From an uncultured Bacillaceae bacterium (GTDB taxonomy: Bacteria; Bacillota; Bacilli; Bacillales; Bacillaceae_L): 64,000 bases of DNA. This document shows positions 38,337 to 49,183 of the stretch, one piece after another. Where the stretch lies: NCBI GenBank assembly GCA_947497585.1, contig CANMHG010000001.1:496001-560000 (forward strand), given 5' to 3'. A model generated the notes under the pieces. It was given only the letters and a program-made list of their open reading frames with translations. It did no database searches and was not told the DNA's origin. Both the position numbers and the translations under genes were made by a program. Every line of letters begins with the position of its first letter. Within the stretch, counting starts at the first letter, position 1.

Positions 38337-39869
38337 ATGAATGAAAAACAAAGATTAGAAACAAGTGCTCAAATAAATCCAGCGGACAAAAAATCCGTGA
38401 AGGATTATAGCCAATATTTCCAATCTGTTTATCAACCACCTTCTTTACAAGATGCAAAGAAACGTGGAAAAGAAGAAATTAAGATTGACCGTGGTTTCAT
38501 TATTCCTGATGATATGATCAATCTAGGAGTAGGCCGAAAGTTTTATATACGAACTTACGGATGTCAAATGAATGAACACGATACCGAGGTTATGGCTGGT
38601 ATATTAACAGAGATGGGATATGAGCCTACAGATTCAGTCGAAACAGCTGATATCGTCCTGTTGAATACCTGTGCGATTAGGGAAAATGCGGAAAACAAGG
38701 TTTTCGGTGAAATTGGACACCTAAAAACTTATAAAAAACGCAATCCTAATCTATTAATAGGCATTTGTGGGTGTATGTCACAGGAAGAATCAGTGGTAAA
38801 TAGAATTCTTCAAAAACATCAGTTTGTTGATATGGTCTTTGGTACACATAATATTCACCGTTTACCTCAAATTGTAAAAGAAGCAATGTTTAGTAAGGAA
38901 ATGGTTGTTGAAGTGTGGTCTAAAGAAGGTGACGTAATCGAAAACCTTCCTAGGGTTCGAAAAGGAGAAATAAAGGCTTGGGTTAACATTATGTATGGTT
39001 GTGATAAATTCTGTACGTATTGTATTGTACCGTACACTCGTGGTAAGGAACGTAGTCGATTACCTCAAGATATTATTGAAGAAGTACGTCACCTCGCTCG
39101 AAACGGTTATCAAGAGGTCACTCTTTTAGGTCAAAATGTTAATGCCTATGGAAAAGACTTCACTGATATGAAATACGGATTAGGTGAATTAATGGACGAG
39201 CTTCGTAAAATTGATATACCTCGTATACGATTTACGACAAGTCATCCACGCGATTTTGATGACCGCTTAATTGATGTGTTAGCCAAGGGTGGAAATCTGA
39301 TGGAGCATATTCACTTACCGGTGCAATCAGGTAGCTCTGAGGTTCTTAAATTAATGGCTCGTAAATACGATCGTGAGACCTATTTAGAGCTTGTACGTAA
39401 AATGAAGGAAAGAATACCAAATGCTTCTTTTACAACCGATATTATTGTTGGTTTCCCTAATGAAACAGACGAGCAATTTGAAGAAACAATGTCCTTATAT
39501 CGTGAAGTAGAGTTTGATACAGCTTATACATTTATTTACTCTCCTCGTGAGGGTACACCTGCAGCAAAAATGGAAGATAATATTCCAATGGAAGTGAAGA
39601 AAGAACGTTTACAGCGTTTAAACGCTCTAGTTAATGAAATAGCAGTACAAAAGAATTTAGCATTACAAGATCAAATTGTTGAGGTACTTGTTGAAGGAGA
39701 AAGTAAAAAGAATCCTGAAATACTTGCTGGATATACAAGTAAGAACAAGATAGTAAACTTCAAAGGTCCTAAATCAACGATTGGAAAAATTGTTAAGGTA
39801 AAAATCACTCAGGCTAAAACGTGGTCTTTAGATGGAGAAATGATAGAAGAAGCGGTAGAGGTGAAATAA
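38337..39869 (+). CDS. miaB: tRNA-2-methylthio-N6-dimethylallyladenosine synthase MiaB
   Basis: 510-aa radical-SAM methylthiotransferase acting on i6A37 of tRNAs made by MiaA (also in this window). The SAM cluster cysteines are Cys222, Cys226 and Cys229 ([11 protein letters not shown]). The N-terminal UPF0004 domain has the second cluster's three cysteines ([27 protein letters not shown]). A C-terminal TRAM domain binds RNA. The N-terminal 65 residues before the UPF0004 domain are the extension usual for Bacillus MiaB. The next gene starts one base after its stop. Confidence 0.97.
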   Translation: MNEKQRLETSAQINPADKKSVKDYSQYFQSVYQPPSLQDAKKRGKEEIKIDRGFIIPDDMINLGVGRKFYIRTYGCQMNEHDTEVMAGILTEMGYEPTDSVETADIVLLNTCAIRENAENKVFGEIGHLKTYKKRNPNLLIGICGCMSQEESVVNRILQKHQFVDMVFGTHNIHRLPQIVKEAMFSKEMVVEVWSKEGDVIENLPRVRKGEIKAWVNIMYGCDKFCTYCIVPYTRGKERSRLPQDIIEEVRHLARNGYQEVTLLGQNVNAYGKDFTDMKYGLGELMDELRKIDIPRIRFTTSHPRDFDDRLIDVLAKGGNLMEHIHLPVQSGSSEVLKLMARKYDRETYLELVRKMKERIPNASFTTDIIVGFPNETDEQFEETMSLYREVEFDTAYTFIYSPREGTPAAKMEDNIPMEVKKERLQRLNALVNEIAVQKNLALQDQIVEVLVEGESKKNPEILAGYTSKNKIVNFKGPKSTIGKIVKVKITQAKTWSLDGEMIEEAVEVK

Positions 39870-39870
39870 T

Positions 39871-40302
39871 ATGGCAACTTATACAAAAGAAGAAATTGTT
39901 GCTCGTGCAAAAGAGCTAGCAAAAATGATCTCAGAAACAGAAGAAGTAGATTTCTTTAAACGTGCTGAGGCACAAATTAACGGAAATCAAAAAGTAAAAG
40001 AAATAATTGCGAACATTAAGAACCTACAAAAACAAGCAGTTAATTTCAAGCATTTTGGCAAAGTGGAAGCCTTAAAAAAGGTAGAAGAGAAAATTGACCA
40101 ACTACAGGAAGAGATTGATAGCATTCCGGTTGTACAAGAGTTCAAGAGCTCTCAAGTAGAAGTGAATGATTTATTACAACTTGTAGCACATACAATTTCT
40201 AATAATGTAACGAATGAAGTGATTGCTTCAACAGGCGGAGATGTACTGCGTGGGGAAACAGGATCAAAATCAAATAAAGATGGCGGATGCGGTTGTCACT
40301 AA
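39871..40302 (+). CDS. ricA: RicA (YmcA), subunit of the Y-complex
   Basis: 143-aa helical protein which with RicF (YlbF) and RicT (YaaT) forms the Ric complex; in B. subtilis this complex stimulates RNase Y and promotes competence, biofilm formation and sporulation. The C-terminus ends GGCGCH, cysteines that fit the reported iron-sulfur clusters of the complex. Coupled to miaB (one-base gap), as in B. subtilis. RNase Y itself is encoded 10 kb upstream. A terminator follows. Confidence 0.95.
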   Translation: MATYTKEEIVARAKELAKMISETEEVDFFKRAEAQINGNQKVKEIIANIKNLQKQAVNFKHFGKVEALKKVEEKIDQLQEEIDSIPVVQEFKSSQVEVNDLLQLVAHTISNNVTNEVIASTGGDVLRGETGSKSNKDGGCGCH

Positions 40303-40316
40303 ACCAATCTACCTAT

Positions 40317-40351
40317 AGACCTGAACTGTCTACACAGTTTGGGTCTTTTTA
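40317..40351 (+). terminator. Terminator after ricA
   Basis: 12-bp stem AGACCTGAACTG/CAGTTTGGGTCT with two wobble pairs, 6-nt loop, five T. Confidence 0.85.
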
Positions 40352-40450
40352 TTCTGTTTAAATTTATTTCACTCTGAAGATAGCCCTCTTCAGTGATATT
40401 CAAATAGTTTGTCCTACATATATTTACAAATTTCTAGGTAATTTAGGTAC

Positions 40451-40475
40451 ATATCTGGGCGTAGCCGCATACAAT
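40451..40475 (+). promoter_or_regulatory. Candidate sigma-E promoter of cotE
   Basis: CATACAAT at 40468-40475 is an exact sigma-E -10; CATATCT at about 40450 is a partial -35. cotE has a sigma-E promoter in B. subtilis. Confidence 0.5.
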
Positions 40476-40598
40476 TAATTATACGGTTTCATTGTTTCTG
40501 TTTATTTACTTTCCATAAGAAAGGGAATGATGGCCTTACTAGGTAGTTACTGTGAAAACATGAGGAAAAAGATTTCCAATGTTTTAAAAAAGAGTAGC

Positions 40599-40627
40599 AC
40601 ACTAGTCATTTGACCCGCATAGGATGA
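40599..40627 (+). promoter_or_regulatory. Candidate sigma-K promoter of cotE
   Basis: AC at 40599-40600, 17 bases, CATAGGATG from 40618, near the sigma-K pattern CATANNNTA. cotE P2 in B. subtilis is sigma-K dependent. The ricA-cotE gap otherwise holds a 28-codon ORF with a crowded ribosome site (see findings). Confidence 0.4.
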
Positions 40628-40658
40628 AATGAAGATTGATTGAGGAGGGTATGCTCGA

Positions 40659-41207
40659 ATGTCTGAATACAGAGAGATTATAACGAAAGCTGTTGTAGGA
40701 AAAGGTCGTAAATTTACTCAATGCACACACACGATTTCTCCATCTCATCGCCCTACAAGTATTTTAGGTTGCTGGATTATTAACCACAAATACGAAGCGA
40801 AGAAATGTGATAACACTGTAGAGGTACACGGTCGATACGATATTAACGTTTGGTATTCTTACAACGATAATACAAAGACCGAGGTTGTCACAGATACAGT
40901 AACATACACTGATGTTGTCAAGTTAAAATACAGAGATGATAACTTCTTAGGCGATGACTGTGATGTAATTGCAAGAGTTCTTCAACAACCAAACTGCTTA
41001 GAAGCAACAATTTCACCTAACGGTAATAAAGTTGTAGTTCAAGTAGAAAGAGAATTCCTTGTAGAAGTGATCGGTGAAACGAAAGTATGTGTAGCGGTTA
41101 ATCCTGACGGTTGTTACGACGACGACAAGGACTTTGACTGTGATGTAGATGACGAAGAATTTGAAGATTTAAATCCTGACTTTTTAGTTGGTGATTTCGA
41201 GGAATAA
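40659..41207 (+). CDS. cotE: Spore outer coat morphogenetic protein CotE
   Basis: 182-aa protein that directs assembly of the outer spore coat on the mother-cell side. The N-terminal 150 residues follow B. subtilis CotE closely ([67 protein letters not shown]). The C-terminus is strongly acidic (repeated Asp and Glu) and ends [11 protein letters not shown], the part that interacts with coat proteins. GAGGAGGGT precedes the ATG. Candidate sigma-E and sigma-K elements are upstream. Confidence 0.97.
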   Translation: MSEYREIITKAVVGKGRKFTQCTHTISPSHRPTSILGCWIINHKYEAKKCDNTVEVHGRYDINVWYSYNDNTKTEVVTDTVTYTDVVKLKYRDDNFLGDDCDVIARVLQQPNCLEATISPNGNKVVVQVEREFLVEVIGETKVCVAVNPDGCYDDDKDFDCDVDDEEFEDLNPDFLVGDFEE

Positions 41208-41214
41208 GAGTAAG

Positions 41215-41241
41215 CTAGGAGGGTTATCTTCCTAGTTTTTC
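41215..41241 (+). terminator. Terminator after cotE
   Basis: 8-bp stem CTAGGAGG/CTTCCTAG (one G-U), 5-nt loop, five T. Confidence 0.82.
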
Positions 41242-41259
41242 TTTTTGTCTTCTAGGTGC

Positions 41260-41286
41260 TTGTTCGTCATTTCTTTATGTTATAAT
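41260..41286 (+). promoter_or_regulatory. Possible mutS promoter
   Basis: Perfect -10 TATAAT at 41281-41286; the -35 TTGTTC at 41260-41265 gives a short 15-base spacer. Confidence 0.45.
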
Positions 41287-41330
41287 AATTTCATGTAAAA
41301 AAAGAAATGGATGAGTTTTGGGGGATAATT

Positions 41331-43934
41331 ATGGCAGAGTATACGCCTATGATACAGCAATATTTAAAGATAAAGGCAGAGTACCAGGATGCCTTTTTAT
41401 TTTTTAGACTTGGTGATTTTTATGAGATGTTTTTTGATGATGCGATTAAAGCATCGCAAGAGTTAGAGATTACTCTTACTAGTAGAGATGGTGGATCTGA
41501 GGATCGAATACCAATGTGTGGTGTACCTCATCACTCAGCTCCTGGATATATTGAGCAGCTTGTGGAGAAAGGCTTTAAAGTTGCTATTTGTGAACAAACT
41601 GAAGACCCGAGGCAAGCAAAAGGAGTTGTAAGACGGGAAGTTGTTCAACTTATTACTCCAGGGACGATGATGGAGGGCAAGGGATTAGTAGATAAAGAAA
41701 ATAACTTTTTAGCATCGATTAGCGAGTACTCAGACTCATTTGGTATTGCGTTTAGCGATTTAACGACAGGTGAAAGTAAAGTTACGAAACTATCATTACA
41801 AATAGATGAACTCATTAATGAAATCTATGTGAATGGTGTCAAAGAGGTGGTTGTTGACCCAACTCTAGCTGAAGAAGTTAAGAAAAAGCTTATTGAACGC
41901 TGTCAGGTCACGCTATCTACTGAAACTGAAAGTTCTATCCCAAGTGATTTTGTAAGAAGTGTGGAATTATTAGAAAATGATTTACAATTATTATCGACTT
42001 TTGGTCGTCTGGTGAATTATTTGCAAAAAACACAGAAAAGAAGTTTAGAGCATCTTCAACCAGTTCAGGTCTATCATGTTCATCAATTCATGAAGATTGA
42101 TTTTTATTCAAAGAGAAATTTAGAATTAACAGAAACCATTCGATCTAAAGGAAAGAAAGGTTCTCTACTCTGGTTGCTAGATTCGACCATGACAGCAATG
42201 GGAGGACGTAGGCTAAAACAATGGATAGACAGGCCTCTTATTCAACAAAGTGATATTAATAATCGTTTAAATATGGTTGAAACACTACTAAATCAATTCT
42301 TTGAACGACAAGAGTTACGTGAACTTTTAAAGGAAGTGTATGATTTAGAAAGATTGGCTGGAAGAGTCGCTTTTGGGAATGTAAATGCTAGAGACTTGGT
42401 ACAATTGAAAAAGTCATTACAGCAAGTACCTCATATTCAAGAGGTAGTTCAAAGACTTCATAATGACAATGCTAGTTCAATTGCGAAAAGGATTGATCCG
42501 TGTGATGAATTAACCGAGCTGCTTGATCGATCTATTGAGGAAAATCCACCTCTCTCGGTTAAGGATGGTGACATCATTAAGGATGGCTATAATACTACAT
42601 TAGACCAGTATCGCGATGCTAGCAGAAATGGAAAGTCTTGGATTGCAGCTTTAGAAAAACAAGAAAGAGAACGAACTGGTATAAAAACGCTTAAAATAGG
42701 CTATAACCGAGTATTTGGTTATTATATTGAAGTAACAAAAGCCAATATTCATCTCATCCCTGAAGGGTTATATGAGAGAAAACAGACTTTATCTAATGCG
42801 GAAAGATACATCACGCCTGAGTTAAAAGAAAAGGAAGTTTTAATACTAGAGGCTCAAGAAAAAATCATTGAACTAGAGTACAATATCTTTACTGATATTA
42901 GAGAAAGAGTTAAGCACTATATTACAAGAGTTCAAGAATTAGCTAAGATGATTAGTGAATTAGATGTCTTGCAGTGTTTTGCTACGGTTAGTGAAGAAAG
43001 ACATTATTCAAGACCGATTTTCACGAATGGAGAACTCCAACTCATTGATGGGCGTCATCCTGTTGTTGAAAAGGTGATGAACGCACAAGAGTATGTTCCA
43101 AATAATTGTCAAATGGATGATAATCGATCGATTTTATTAATAACTGGTCCAAACATGTCAGGTAAAAGCACATATATGAGGCAGGTGGCATTAACCTCAA
43201 TTCTTGCCCAAATTGGTTGTTTCGTACCTGCATCAGAAGCGAGATTGCCAATTTTTGACCAAGTATTTACTAGAATTGGAGCAGCTGATGATTTAATATC
43301 AGGTCAAAGTACGTTTATGGTAGAAATGCTTGAAGCGAGAAATGCCATTGTTAATGCTACAAGCAACAGTTTAATTTTATTTGATGAGATTGGGCGAGGC
43401 ACATCTACGTATGACGGAATGGCTTTAGCTCAAGCGATTATTGAGTATATTCATAACAACATTGGAGCTAAGACGTTATTTTCAACACACTATCATGAAC
43501 TTACATCATTAGAACAGCAGCTAAGTCAATTGAATAATGTGCATGTTAGTGCGATTGAACATCATGGGAAAGTAGTCTTCCTTCATAAGATTAAGGAAGG
43601 CCCCGCTGATAAGAGTTATGGAATACATGTAGCAGAGCTGTCCGATTTGCCGAAGCCATTGATTGCTAGAGCTCAAGAAATACTAAATCAATTAGAGGCT
43701 GGGAACAAGCAGGAAATTAAAACTGAGTCCACAAAAACGGATCAGGTGGGACAAGCTGATGAGCAGCTATCGTTCTTTACAGATAATAAGCCGATAGTTT
43801 TGAGAGAAACTAATGAACTAACGCGAAAAGATAAACAATTACTTGATTCAATTAAGTTATTAGATTTATTAGATATGACACCATTAGATGCGATGAATAA
43901 ACTTTATGAAATACAGAAAAAACTTAAAGCTTAA
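41331..43934 (+). CDS. mutS: DNA mismatch repair protein MutS
   Basis: 867-aa mismatch sensor. The N-terminal mismatch-reading motif [11 protein letters not shown] (with Phe and Glu) is present, followed by connector, lever and clamp domains and the ATPase: Walker [10 protein letters not shown] at about 606-614, Walker [13 protein letters not shown], then STHYHEL. The C-terminus contains QLSFF, resembling a beta-clamp binding motif. The ATG at 41331 is chosen because TTTGGGGGAT precedes it and the family begins there. mutL follows after 29 bases. Confidence 0.98.
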   Translation: MAEYTPMIQQYLKIKAEYQDAFLFFRLGDFYEMFFDDAIKASQELEITLTSRDGGSEDRIPMCGVPHHSAPGYIEQLVEKGFKVAICEQTEDPRQAKGVVRREVVQLITPGTMMEGKGLVDKENNFLASISEYSDSFGIAFSDLTTGESKVTKLSLQIDELINEIYVNGVKEVVVDPTLAEEVKKKLIERCQVTLSTETESSIPSDFVRSVELLENDLQLLSTFGRLVNYLQKTQKRSLEHLQPVQVYHVHQFMKIDFYSKRNLELTETIRSKGKKGSLLWLLDSTMTAMGGRRLKQWIDRPLIQQSDINNRLNMVETLLNQFFERQELRELLKEVYDLERLAGRVAFGNVNARDLVQLKKSLQQVPHIQEVVQRLHNDNASSIAKRIDPCDELTELLDRSIEENPPLSVKDGDIIKDGYNTTLDQYRDASRNGKSWIAALEKQERERTGIKTLKIGYNRVFGYYIEVTKANIHLIPEGLYERKQTLSNAERYITPELKEKEVLILEAQEKIIELEYNIFTDIRERVKHYITRVQELAKMISELDVLQCFATVSEERHYSRPIFTNGELQLIDGRHPVVEKVMNAQEYVPNNCQMDDNRSILLITGPNMSGKSTYMRQVALTSILAQIGCFVPASEARLPIFDQVFTRIGAADDLISGQSTFMVEMLEARNAIVNATSNSLILFDEIGRGTSTYDGMALAQAIIEYIHNNIGAKTLFSTHYHELTSLEQQLSQLNNVHVSAIEHHGKVVFLHKIKEGPADKSYGIHVAELSDLPKPLIARAQEILNQLEAGNKQEIKTESTKTDQVGQADEQLSFFTDNKPIVLRETNELTRKDKQLLDSIKLLDLLDMTPLDAMNKLYEIQKKLKA

Positions 43935-43963
43935 ATTACGCTTTAGAAAGGGAGGTTGGTCAA

Positions 43964-45871
43964 ATGGGAAAAATTATCAAACTTGATGATCAGCTTTCTA
44001 ATAAAATAGCAGCAGGTGAAGTCGTAGAACGACCTGCATCTGTTGTGAAGGAATTAGTTGAAAATGCAATTGACGCTAAAAGTACTATCATTGAAATTGA
44101 GGTTGAAGAAGCAGGACTTTCTAAAATTAGAATCATAGATAACGGTGAAGGTATTGAGGAGGATGACTGCTTAAATGCCTTTCATCGTCATGCAACTAGT
44201 AAAATTAAAGATGAAAATGATCTTTTTCGTATCCGAACCTTAGGTTTTAGAGGAGAAGCTTTGCCAAGTATTGCTTCTGTATCGGAATTAGAAATGAAAA
44301 CGAGTACTGGGGATAGTTTTGGTACTCATTTAATTCTAAAAGGTGGCGAAATCATTAAACAAGAACGGACAAATAGTAGAAAAGGGACAGACATTACTGT
44401 ATCAAATCTTTTCTATAACACCCCAGCCCGTTTAAAGTATATGAAAACCGTTCACACAGAACTTGGAAATATCACGGATATAATCAATCGAATTGCAATG
44501 GCTCACCCAGGAATCTCATTTAGACTATCTCATAATGGTAAACAGATGCTATATACTTCGGGTAATGGAGATGTACTACAGGTTATTGCTGCGATTTATG
44601 GTATGTCTATTGCGAAGAAAATGACGCCAATTGACTTACAGTCACTAGATTTTCAGGTGAAAGGGTATGTGTCTTTTCCTGAAGTAACAAGGGCTTCGAG
44701 AAACTATATGTCGCTCATTATTAATGGGAGATTTATTAAGAATTACTCGATAGCTAAGGCCATCCAGCAAGGCTACCATACTCTTTTGCCAATTGGAAGA
44801 TATCCTATTGTCTTTCTTGAAGTCGAAATGGATCCATTAATTGTAGACGTCAATGTTCATCCGGCGAAAATGGAAGTCCGACTTAGTAAAGAAGCTGAGT
44901 TAAACGAGTTAATTGAAACTGGTATTAAGAACGTTTTCAAGAAAAAAAGCTTGTATCCAGACATTACACCAACCCAACCTAAGAAAAAACTAGCCAATCC
45001 CCTAGAGCAGCAGCAGTTTAACTTTGAACATAAGGAACTACAAAAGAGAAGTAATGAGCTATTTTCAACCTTAGGTGATGATTCAATAGATACACTAGAT
45101 AAACATACAGTTAGCGTAGATAGCTTTAGCTTTTCTCAAGAGGAAACTTTAGAATATCCAGTTAAAACAACTACTATAGATTTAGCACAAAACTCTATCG
45201 TTGAAAAACAAGATGTGGATATTGAAAAGTATAAGGAATTTATAGAAAAAGCCGAAAGTAAGCAACAAATAGAGCCGGTTGAGAAGAAAAGAATTCCTCC
45301 ACTATATCCTATTGGACAAATGCATGGAACCTATATTCTAGCTCAAAATGAAAATGGTTTGTTTATTGTTGACCAACATGCTGCCCAAGAAAGAATTAAG
45401 TACGAGTATTATAAAAATAAGGTCGCAGAGGTAATTTCAGAGGTTCAGGAGATGCTCGTTCCAATTACATTAGAATATTCGACAGATGAGACAATTTTAA
45501 TATCAGCACATATAGAAGATCTCGCAAAGGTTGGAGTATTCTTAGAGCCTTTTGGTCATAATTGTTTTATTGTCAGATCACATCCCTTGTGGTTCCCTCG
45601 AGGTCAAGAGGTTTTTGTGATCGAAGAGATGATTGAGCAAGTATTAAATTATAAAAAAATTGATATTAAAAAGCTAAGAGAAGAAGCAGCGATTATGATG
45701 AGTTGCAAAGCCTCTATAAAGGCTAATCACCATCTTAGAAATGAGGATATGTTTACACTACTAGAAACCCTGAGAGATACTTCTGATCCATTTACTTGCC
45801 CTCATGGTAGACCCATTATCATTCATTTTACGACTTATGAGATGGAGAAATTATTTAAGCGTGTTATGTAA
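43964..45871 (+). CDS. mutL: DNA mismatch repair protein MutL
   Basis: 635-aa GHKL ATPase with endonuclease activity. N-terminal motifs: [51 protein letters not shown]. The metal-binding endonuclease motif [12 protein letters not shown] is at about residues 470-481, with [10 protein letters not shown] and CPHGRP further on, as expected for a bacterium without MutH. AAAGGGAGG precedes ATG. Co-transcribed with mutS. Confidence 0.98.
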   Translation: MGKIIKLDDQLSNKIAAGEVVERPASVVKELVENAIDAKSTIIEIEVEEAGLSKIRIIDNGEGIEEDDCLNAFHRHATSKIKDENDLFRIRTLGFRGEALPSIASVSELEMKTSTGDSFGTHLILKGGEIIKQERTNSRKGTDITVSNLFYNTPARLKYMKTVHTELGNITDIINRIAMAHPGISFRLSHNGKQMLYTSGNGDVLQVIAAIYGMSIAKKMTPIDLQSLDFQVKGYVSFPEVTRASRNYMSLIINGRFIKNYSIAKAIQQGYHTLLPIGRYPIVFLEVEMDPLIVDVNVHPAKMEVRLSKEAELNELIETGIKNVFKKKSLYPDITPTQPKKKLANPLEQQQFNFEHKELQKRSNELFSTLGDDSIDTLDKHTVSVDSFSFSQEETLEYPVKTTTIDLAQNSIVEKQDVDIEKYKEFIEKAESKQQIEPVEKKRIPPLYPIGQMHGTYILAQNENGLFIVDQHAAQERIKYEYYKNKVAEVISEVQEMLVPITLEYSTDETILISAHIEDLAKVGVFLEPFGHNCFIVRSHPLWFPRGQEVFVIEEMIEQVLNYKKIDIKKLREEAAIMMSCKASIKANHHLRNEDMFTLLETLRDTSDPFTCPHGRPIIIHFTTYEMEKLFKRVM

Positions 45872-45904
45872 AAGTGAAAAACATTTTCGTTTTTCACTTT
45901 TTTA
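45869..45904 (+). terminator. Terminator after mutL
   Basis: Long stem AAAAGTGAAAAAC/GTTTTTCACTTTT with a 6-nt loop and further T; starts at the mutL stop codon. Confidence 0.88.
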
Positions 45905-46014
45905 TTAAATATCTGATATTTTTTGAGAGAAATTGGATATACTAGTTTGGTGTTCGCCATTTTAGAGCGTTTACTATCGCTAGACTACCTTTTAATTGAA
46001 AGTAGTGATGGTTA

Positions 46015-46968
46015 TTGGGAGAGAAAAAAAGAGAAAAGCTTGTGGTACTGATTGGACCTACAGCTGTTGGAAAAACAAAGCTAAGCATAGAATTAGCAAA
46101 AAAACTAAATGCTGAAATCATTAGTGGAGATTCAATGCAGGTATATAAAGAGATGGATATAGGAACAGCTAAAATTTCAAATGCAGAAATGGAAGGAGTT
46201 CCTCACCATCTAATAAATATAAAAGAACCTGATGAAGACTTTTCTGTTGCAGAATTTCAACAGTTGGTTAGAAATCTAATTACGGAGATTACCTCTCGAG
46301 GAAAACTCCCTATGATTGTTGGGGGAACAGGCCTATATATTCAATCCGTTATTTATGATTATAAGTTTTCAGAATCACCTTCAGATGACAATTACCGAAA
46401 AAGCTTAGAGCAAATGGCCCTAACGGAAGGTATTGAAGTTGTACATAATCTTTTGAAACAAGTTGACCCACAAAGTGCTGACAATATTCACCCTAACAAT
46501 GTCCGTAGGGTGATTAGAGCATTGGAAGTGTATCATAGTTCTGGAAAAACTGCTACTGAAACTAAAGAAAAGCAAGAAGGGGAGTTGATTTACGATACAG
46601 CCCTCATAGGATTAACGATGGACCGAAACATCCTCTATGAACGAATAAATTTTCGAGTAGATGAAATGATGAATATGGGATTGCTTCGAGAAGTAACGAC
46701 CCTTTATGAGAGAGGGCTTAAAGATTGTCAATCAATCCAAGCAATTGGTTATAAGGAAATTTATCAATATCTTGATGGGAAAAGTAGCTTGGAGGAGTCA
46801 ATTGAGCAATTGAAGCAAAATTCTAGGCGTTATGCCAAACGGCAATTAACATGGTTTAGAAATAAGATGGATGTTCAGTGGTTCGATATGACAGGTGCCC
46901 AAAGTTCAATGCTTGATGAAAAGATAAATGAAATTTTAAAATATATAGCAGGAAAGCTAAGAATTTAA
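46015..46968 (+). CDS. miaA: tRNA dimethylallyltransferase MiaA
   Basis: 317-aa enzyme adding dimethylallyl to A37 of tRNAs that read UNN codons; MiaB later methylthiolates the product. P-loop GPTAVGKT is near the N-terminus; further motifs are EIISGDSMQVYKEMDIGTAK, VGGTGLYIQSV, RRYAKRQLTWFRN. The start is weakly defined: TTG at 46015 is the first start codon after an in-frame stop at 46006 and has only a poor GTGATGG before it, which may keep expression low. hfq follows 41 bases on. Confidence 0.94.
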   Translation: MGEKKREKLVVLIGPTAVGKTKLSIELAKKLNAEIISGDSMQVYKEMDIGTAKISNAEMEGVPHHLINIKEPDEDFSVAEFQQLVRNLITEITSRGKLPMIVGGTGLYIQSVIYDYKFSESPSDDNYRKSLEQMALTEGIEVVHNLLKQVDPQSADNIHPNNVRRVIRALEVYHSSGKTATETKEKQEGELIYDTALIGLTMDRNILYERINFRVDEMMNMGLLREVTTLYERGLKDCQSIQAIGYKEIYQYLDGKSSLEESIEQLKQNSRRYAKRQLTWFRNKMDVQWFDMTGAQSSMLDEKINEILKYIAGKLRI

Positions 46969-47009
46969 TCGAATACTAATCAATATAGAGAATAGAGGAG
47001 GACGAATTC

Positions 47010-47234
47010 ATGAAACAAGCAATCAATATTCAAGACCAATTTTTAAATCAGCTTCGAAAAGATAATACATTTGTAACGGTATTTCTTTTAAACGGGTTTC
47101 AGCTACGTGGTTTGATTAAGGGATTTGACAATTTTACTGTATTGCTCGAAACAGAGGGAAAACAGCAGTTGATTTATAAGCATGCTATTTCCACGTTTTC
47201 ACCACAAAAGAATATTCAATTAGAACTTGAATAA
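47010..47234 (+). CDS. hfq: RNA chaperone Hfq
   Basis: 74-aa Sm-fold hexamer subunit. Sm1 motif [24 protein letters not shown] (only its core is quoted: [13 protein letters not shown]) and Sm2 motif YKHAIST are intact. It is very close to B. subtilis Hfq, including the short C-terminus without the disordered tail of enterobacteria. GAGGAGGA precedes the ATG. Downstream of miaA, an order shared by many bacteria. Confidence 0.98.
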   Translation: MKQAINIQDQFLNQLRKDNTFVTVFLLNGFQLRGLIKGFDNFTVLLETEGKQQLIYKHAISTFSPQKNIQLELE

Positions 47235-47245
47235 ATGTTCCCTTA

Positions 47246-47282
47246 AAAGTGGCCTTTTCTCCTTGAAGGCTGCTTTTTTATT
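47246..47282 (+). terminator. Terminator after hfq
   Basis: 9-bp stem AAGTGGCCTT/AAGGCTGCTT type with two G-U pairs and a long T-rich tail. Confidence 0.8.
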
Positions 47283-47382
47283 TTTTTTTAGTAAGAACCT
47301 CTCATAAATCTCATAAAAACTCTATATGTTGTAAGAGGAAAATATTTCTTGGGAAAGCGCAAAATTAGACAAGAAGTCTGAT

Positions 47383-47390
47383 TTCGACAA
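47383..47390 (-). promoter_or_regulatory. Exact Spo0A box in the hfq-spoVK gap
   Basis: TTGTCGAA on the minus strand. The 295-bp gap (47283-47577) otherwise shows only a poorly spaced TTGTCA...TATAAT pair (47522-47552, 19-base spacer) and no ORF with a ribosome site. An 8-mer can occur by chance. Confidence 0.3.
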
Positions 47391-47577
47391 GGAAAAAGTA
47401 AAGATTTTGAAGAATTTTGATAGAAAAAGACAGACTGTATACCCTAGTTTTCTTGCCTAACCTACAATCTATGGAATTTACATCACTTTACTAAAATGGT
47501 GACCAGCCAAAACATAGGCATTTGTCACAATTTTATAAGCTATACGTATAATGGTAAAGAATGAGAGGTGAGAGCTT

Positions 47578-48525
47578 TTGGATCAACCAATAACAATGAA
47601 AAATAATGGACAAATAAATGTAATTTTAAATGGCCAAAAGAAAAAATTGAAAGTTGTAAATCCCTCTTCCCCGGAACCGGTCCCTAAGAGGTCTCATGTA
47701 AAACATGCGGCTCTTAAAGAAATCGAAGATGAAATGAATGCACTTGTTGGAATGGATGAAATCAAACGTGTTGTAAAGGAAGTCTATGCATGGATTTATA
47801 TTAATAAAAAACGTGAAGAACAGGGGTTAAAACCTGGGAAACAAGCGCTTCATATGATGTTTAAAGGTAATCCTGGTACTGGTAAGACAACTGTAGCTAG
47901 GCTTCTGGGAAAGCTCTTTTTTCAAATGAATGTTTTATCGAAAGGTCACTTGATTGAGGCTGAGCGTGCTGACTTAGTGGGTGAATATATTGGTCATACA
48001 GCTCAAAAGACCCGTGACTTAATTAAGAAGGCATTAGGTGGTATCTTATTCATAGACGAAGCTTATTCCTTAGCTAGAGGAGGAGAGAAGGATTTTGGAA
48101 AGGAAGCGATAGATACTTTAGTAAAACATATGGAGGATAAGCAGCATGATTTTGTGCTGATTCTTGCCGGTTATTCTAAAGAGATGAATCACTTCCTGTC
48201 ATTAAATCCGGGCTTGTATTCTAGATTTCCACTTGTTGTTGATTTTCCAGACTATACCGTTGATCAGTTAATGGACATTGCCTCTAGGATGCTAGTAGAG
48301 CGAGAGTATGTGTTTAGTAAAGAGGCAGAATGGAAGTTTAGAGACCATTTATATTCGATCAAACAAGATAGTCCTGGGACCTCATCATTCAGTAATGGAA
48401 GATATGTACGAAATATTATCGAAAAATCAATTCGAGCCCAAGCGATGAGGCTTTTACTAAGCGAGACAGAAGAACGTGAGGAATTAATGACAATAAAGAA
48501 TCAGGACTTAATTCTTAAAGATTAA
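47578..48525 (+). CDS. spoVK: Stage V sporulation protein K (AAA+ ATPase)
   Basis: 315-aa CbxX/CfxQ-type AAA ATPase needed for late spore maturation in the mother cell. Walker A GNPGTGKT at residues 97-104, Walker B GILFIDEAYSLA, arginine-finger region LNPGLYSRFP. The N-terminal 45 residues are variable. TTG start after AGAGGTGAG; B. subtilis SpoVK shares the following KNNGQINVILNGQKK stretch. In B. subtilis it also lies between hfq and hflX. Confidence 0.95.
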   Translation: MDQPITMKNNGQINVILNGQKKKLKVVNPSSPEPVPKRSHVKHAALKEIEDEMNALVGMDEIKRVVKEVYAWIYINKKREEQGLKPGKQALHMMFKGNPGTGKTTVARLLGKLFFQMNVLSKGHLIEAERADLVGEYIGHTAQKTRDLIKKALGGILFIDEAYSLARGGEKDFGKEAIDTLVKHMEDKQHDFVLILAGYSKEMNHFLSLNPGLYSRFPLVVDFPDYTVDQLMDIASRMLVEREYVFSKEAEWKFRDHLYSIKQDSPGTSSFSNGRYVRNIIEKSIRAQAMRLLLSETEEREELMTIKNQDLILKD

Positions 48526-48537
48526 ACTTACTTAAAA

Positions 48538-48562
48538 AAAGAGGCTGCTTAGCAGCCTCTTA
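48538..48562 (-). terminator. Terminator shared by spoVK and the opposing channel gene
   Basis: 10-bp stem AAGAGGCTGC/GCAGCCTCTT with a short loop. The T run is on the minus strand, so it serves the minus-strand gene best; the stem overlaps that gene's stop codon. Confidence 0.85.
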
Positions 48563-49183
48563 AAAGTGTAGAAATGATCTTGAAGGTTTCATTAGTTTGT
48601 GTGGTAGTTTCCAGTTATAGGTGAAAGATAATACCCTAAGAATAACAATAATAATAAATAATGAGTAAAGTTCAAATGGTGAACTTGCAAAACCAAGTCC
48701 AACTGCCAAACCAGCCAAAATGGCCCAAACCCCATATATTTCAGAACGTAAAACAAGTGGTTTTCTTCCGGCGAGAAGGTCACGAATTATGCCTCCGCCA
48801 CTACCAGTTAAGATAGCTGCTACAATAGTTGCACTTAATGGGTGCTCCATATTTGTTGCAAATAGTGCACCTTGTATGGCAAAGGCAGCAAGACCAATTG
48901 CATCAAAGAAATTTCCCCACTTTCTCCACTGCTTAAGTAATCCGGCAGGAAACAAAAATACAATTGTAATTGCAAACAATGCAATTTGAAATAATAGGCC
49001 TTGTTCCCAGAGTGCTGATACTGGAACACCTATTAACAAATTTCGTATTGCTCCGCCACCAAACGCAGTTACAATTCCTAGAATATAAATACCTAGAATG
49101 TCATACTCTTCCTCTAATGCAACAATAGCTCCACTTACAGCAAACGCAATTGTTCCAATAATACTTAGCACATCCCAAGTCAT
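48560..49183 (-). CDS. TRIC-type cation channel family protein (UPF0126)
   Basis: 207-aa membrane protein with about seven hydrophobic segments formed by a tandem duplication: FGGGAIRNLLIG in the first half and GSGGGIIRDLLAG in the second, the signature of the prokaryotic TRIC channels. Probably a potassium-conducting trimeric channel; function in Bacillus is unknown. I start it at the ATG of 49183, preceded by GGAAAGGAAA; the ATG at 49225 adds 14 polar residues without a ribosome site. It opposes spoVK and hflX, and has no counterpart at this site in B. subtilis as I remember it. Confidence 0.88.
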   Translation of the reverse strand: MTWDVLSIIGTIAFAVSGAIVALEEEYDILGIYILGIVTAFGGGAIRNLLIGVPVSALWEQGLLFQIALFAITIVFLFPAGLLKQWRKWGNFFDAIGLAAFAIQGALFATNMEHPLSATIVAAILTGSGGGIIRDLLAGRKPLVLRSEIYGVWAILAGLAVGLGFASSPFELYSLFIIIVILRVLSFTYNWKLPHKLMKPSRSFLHF

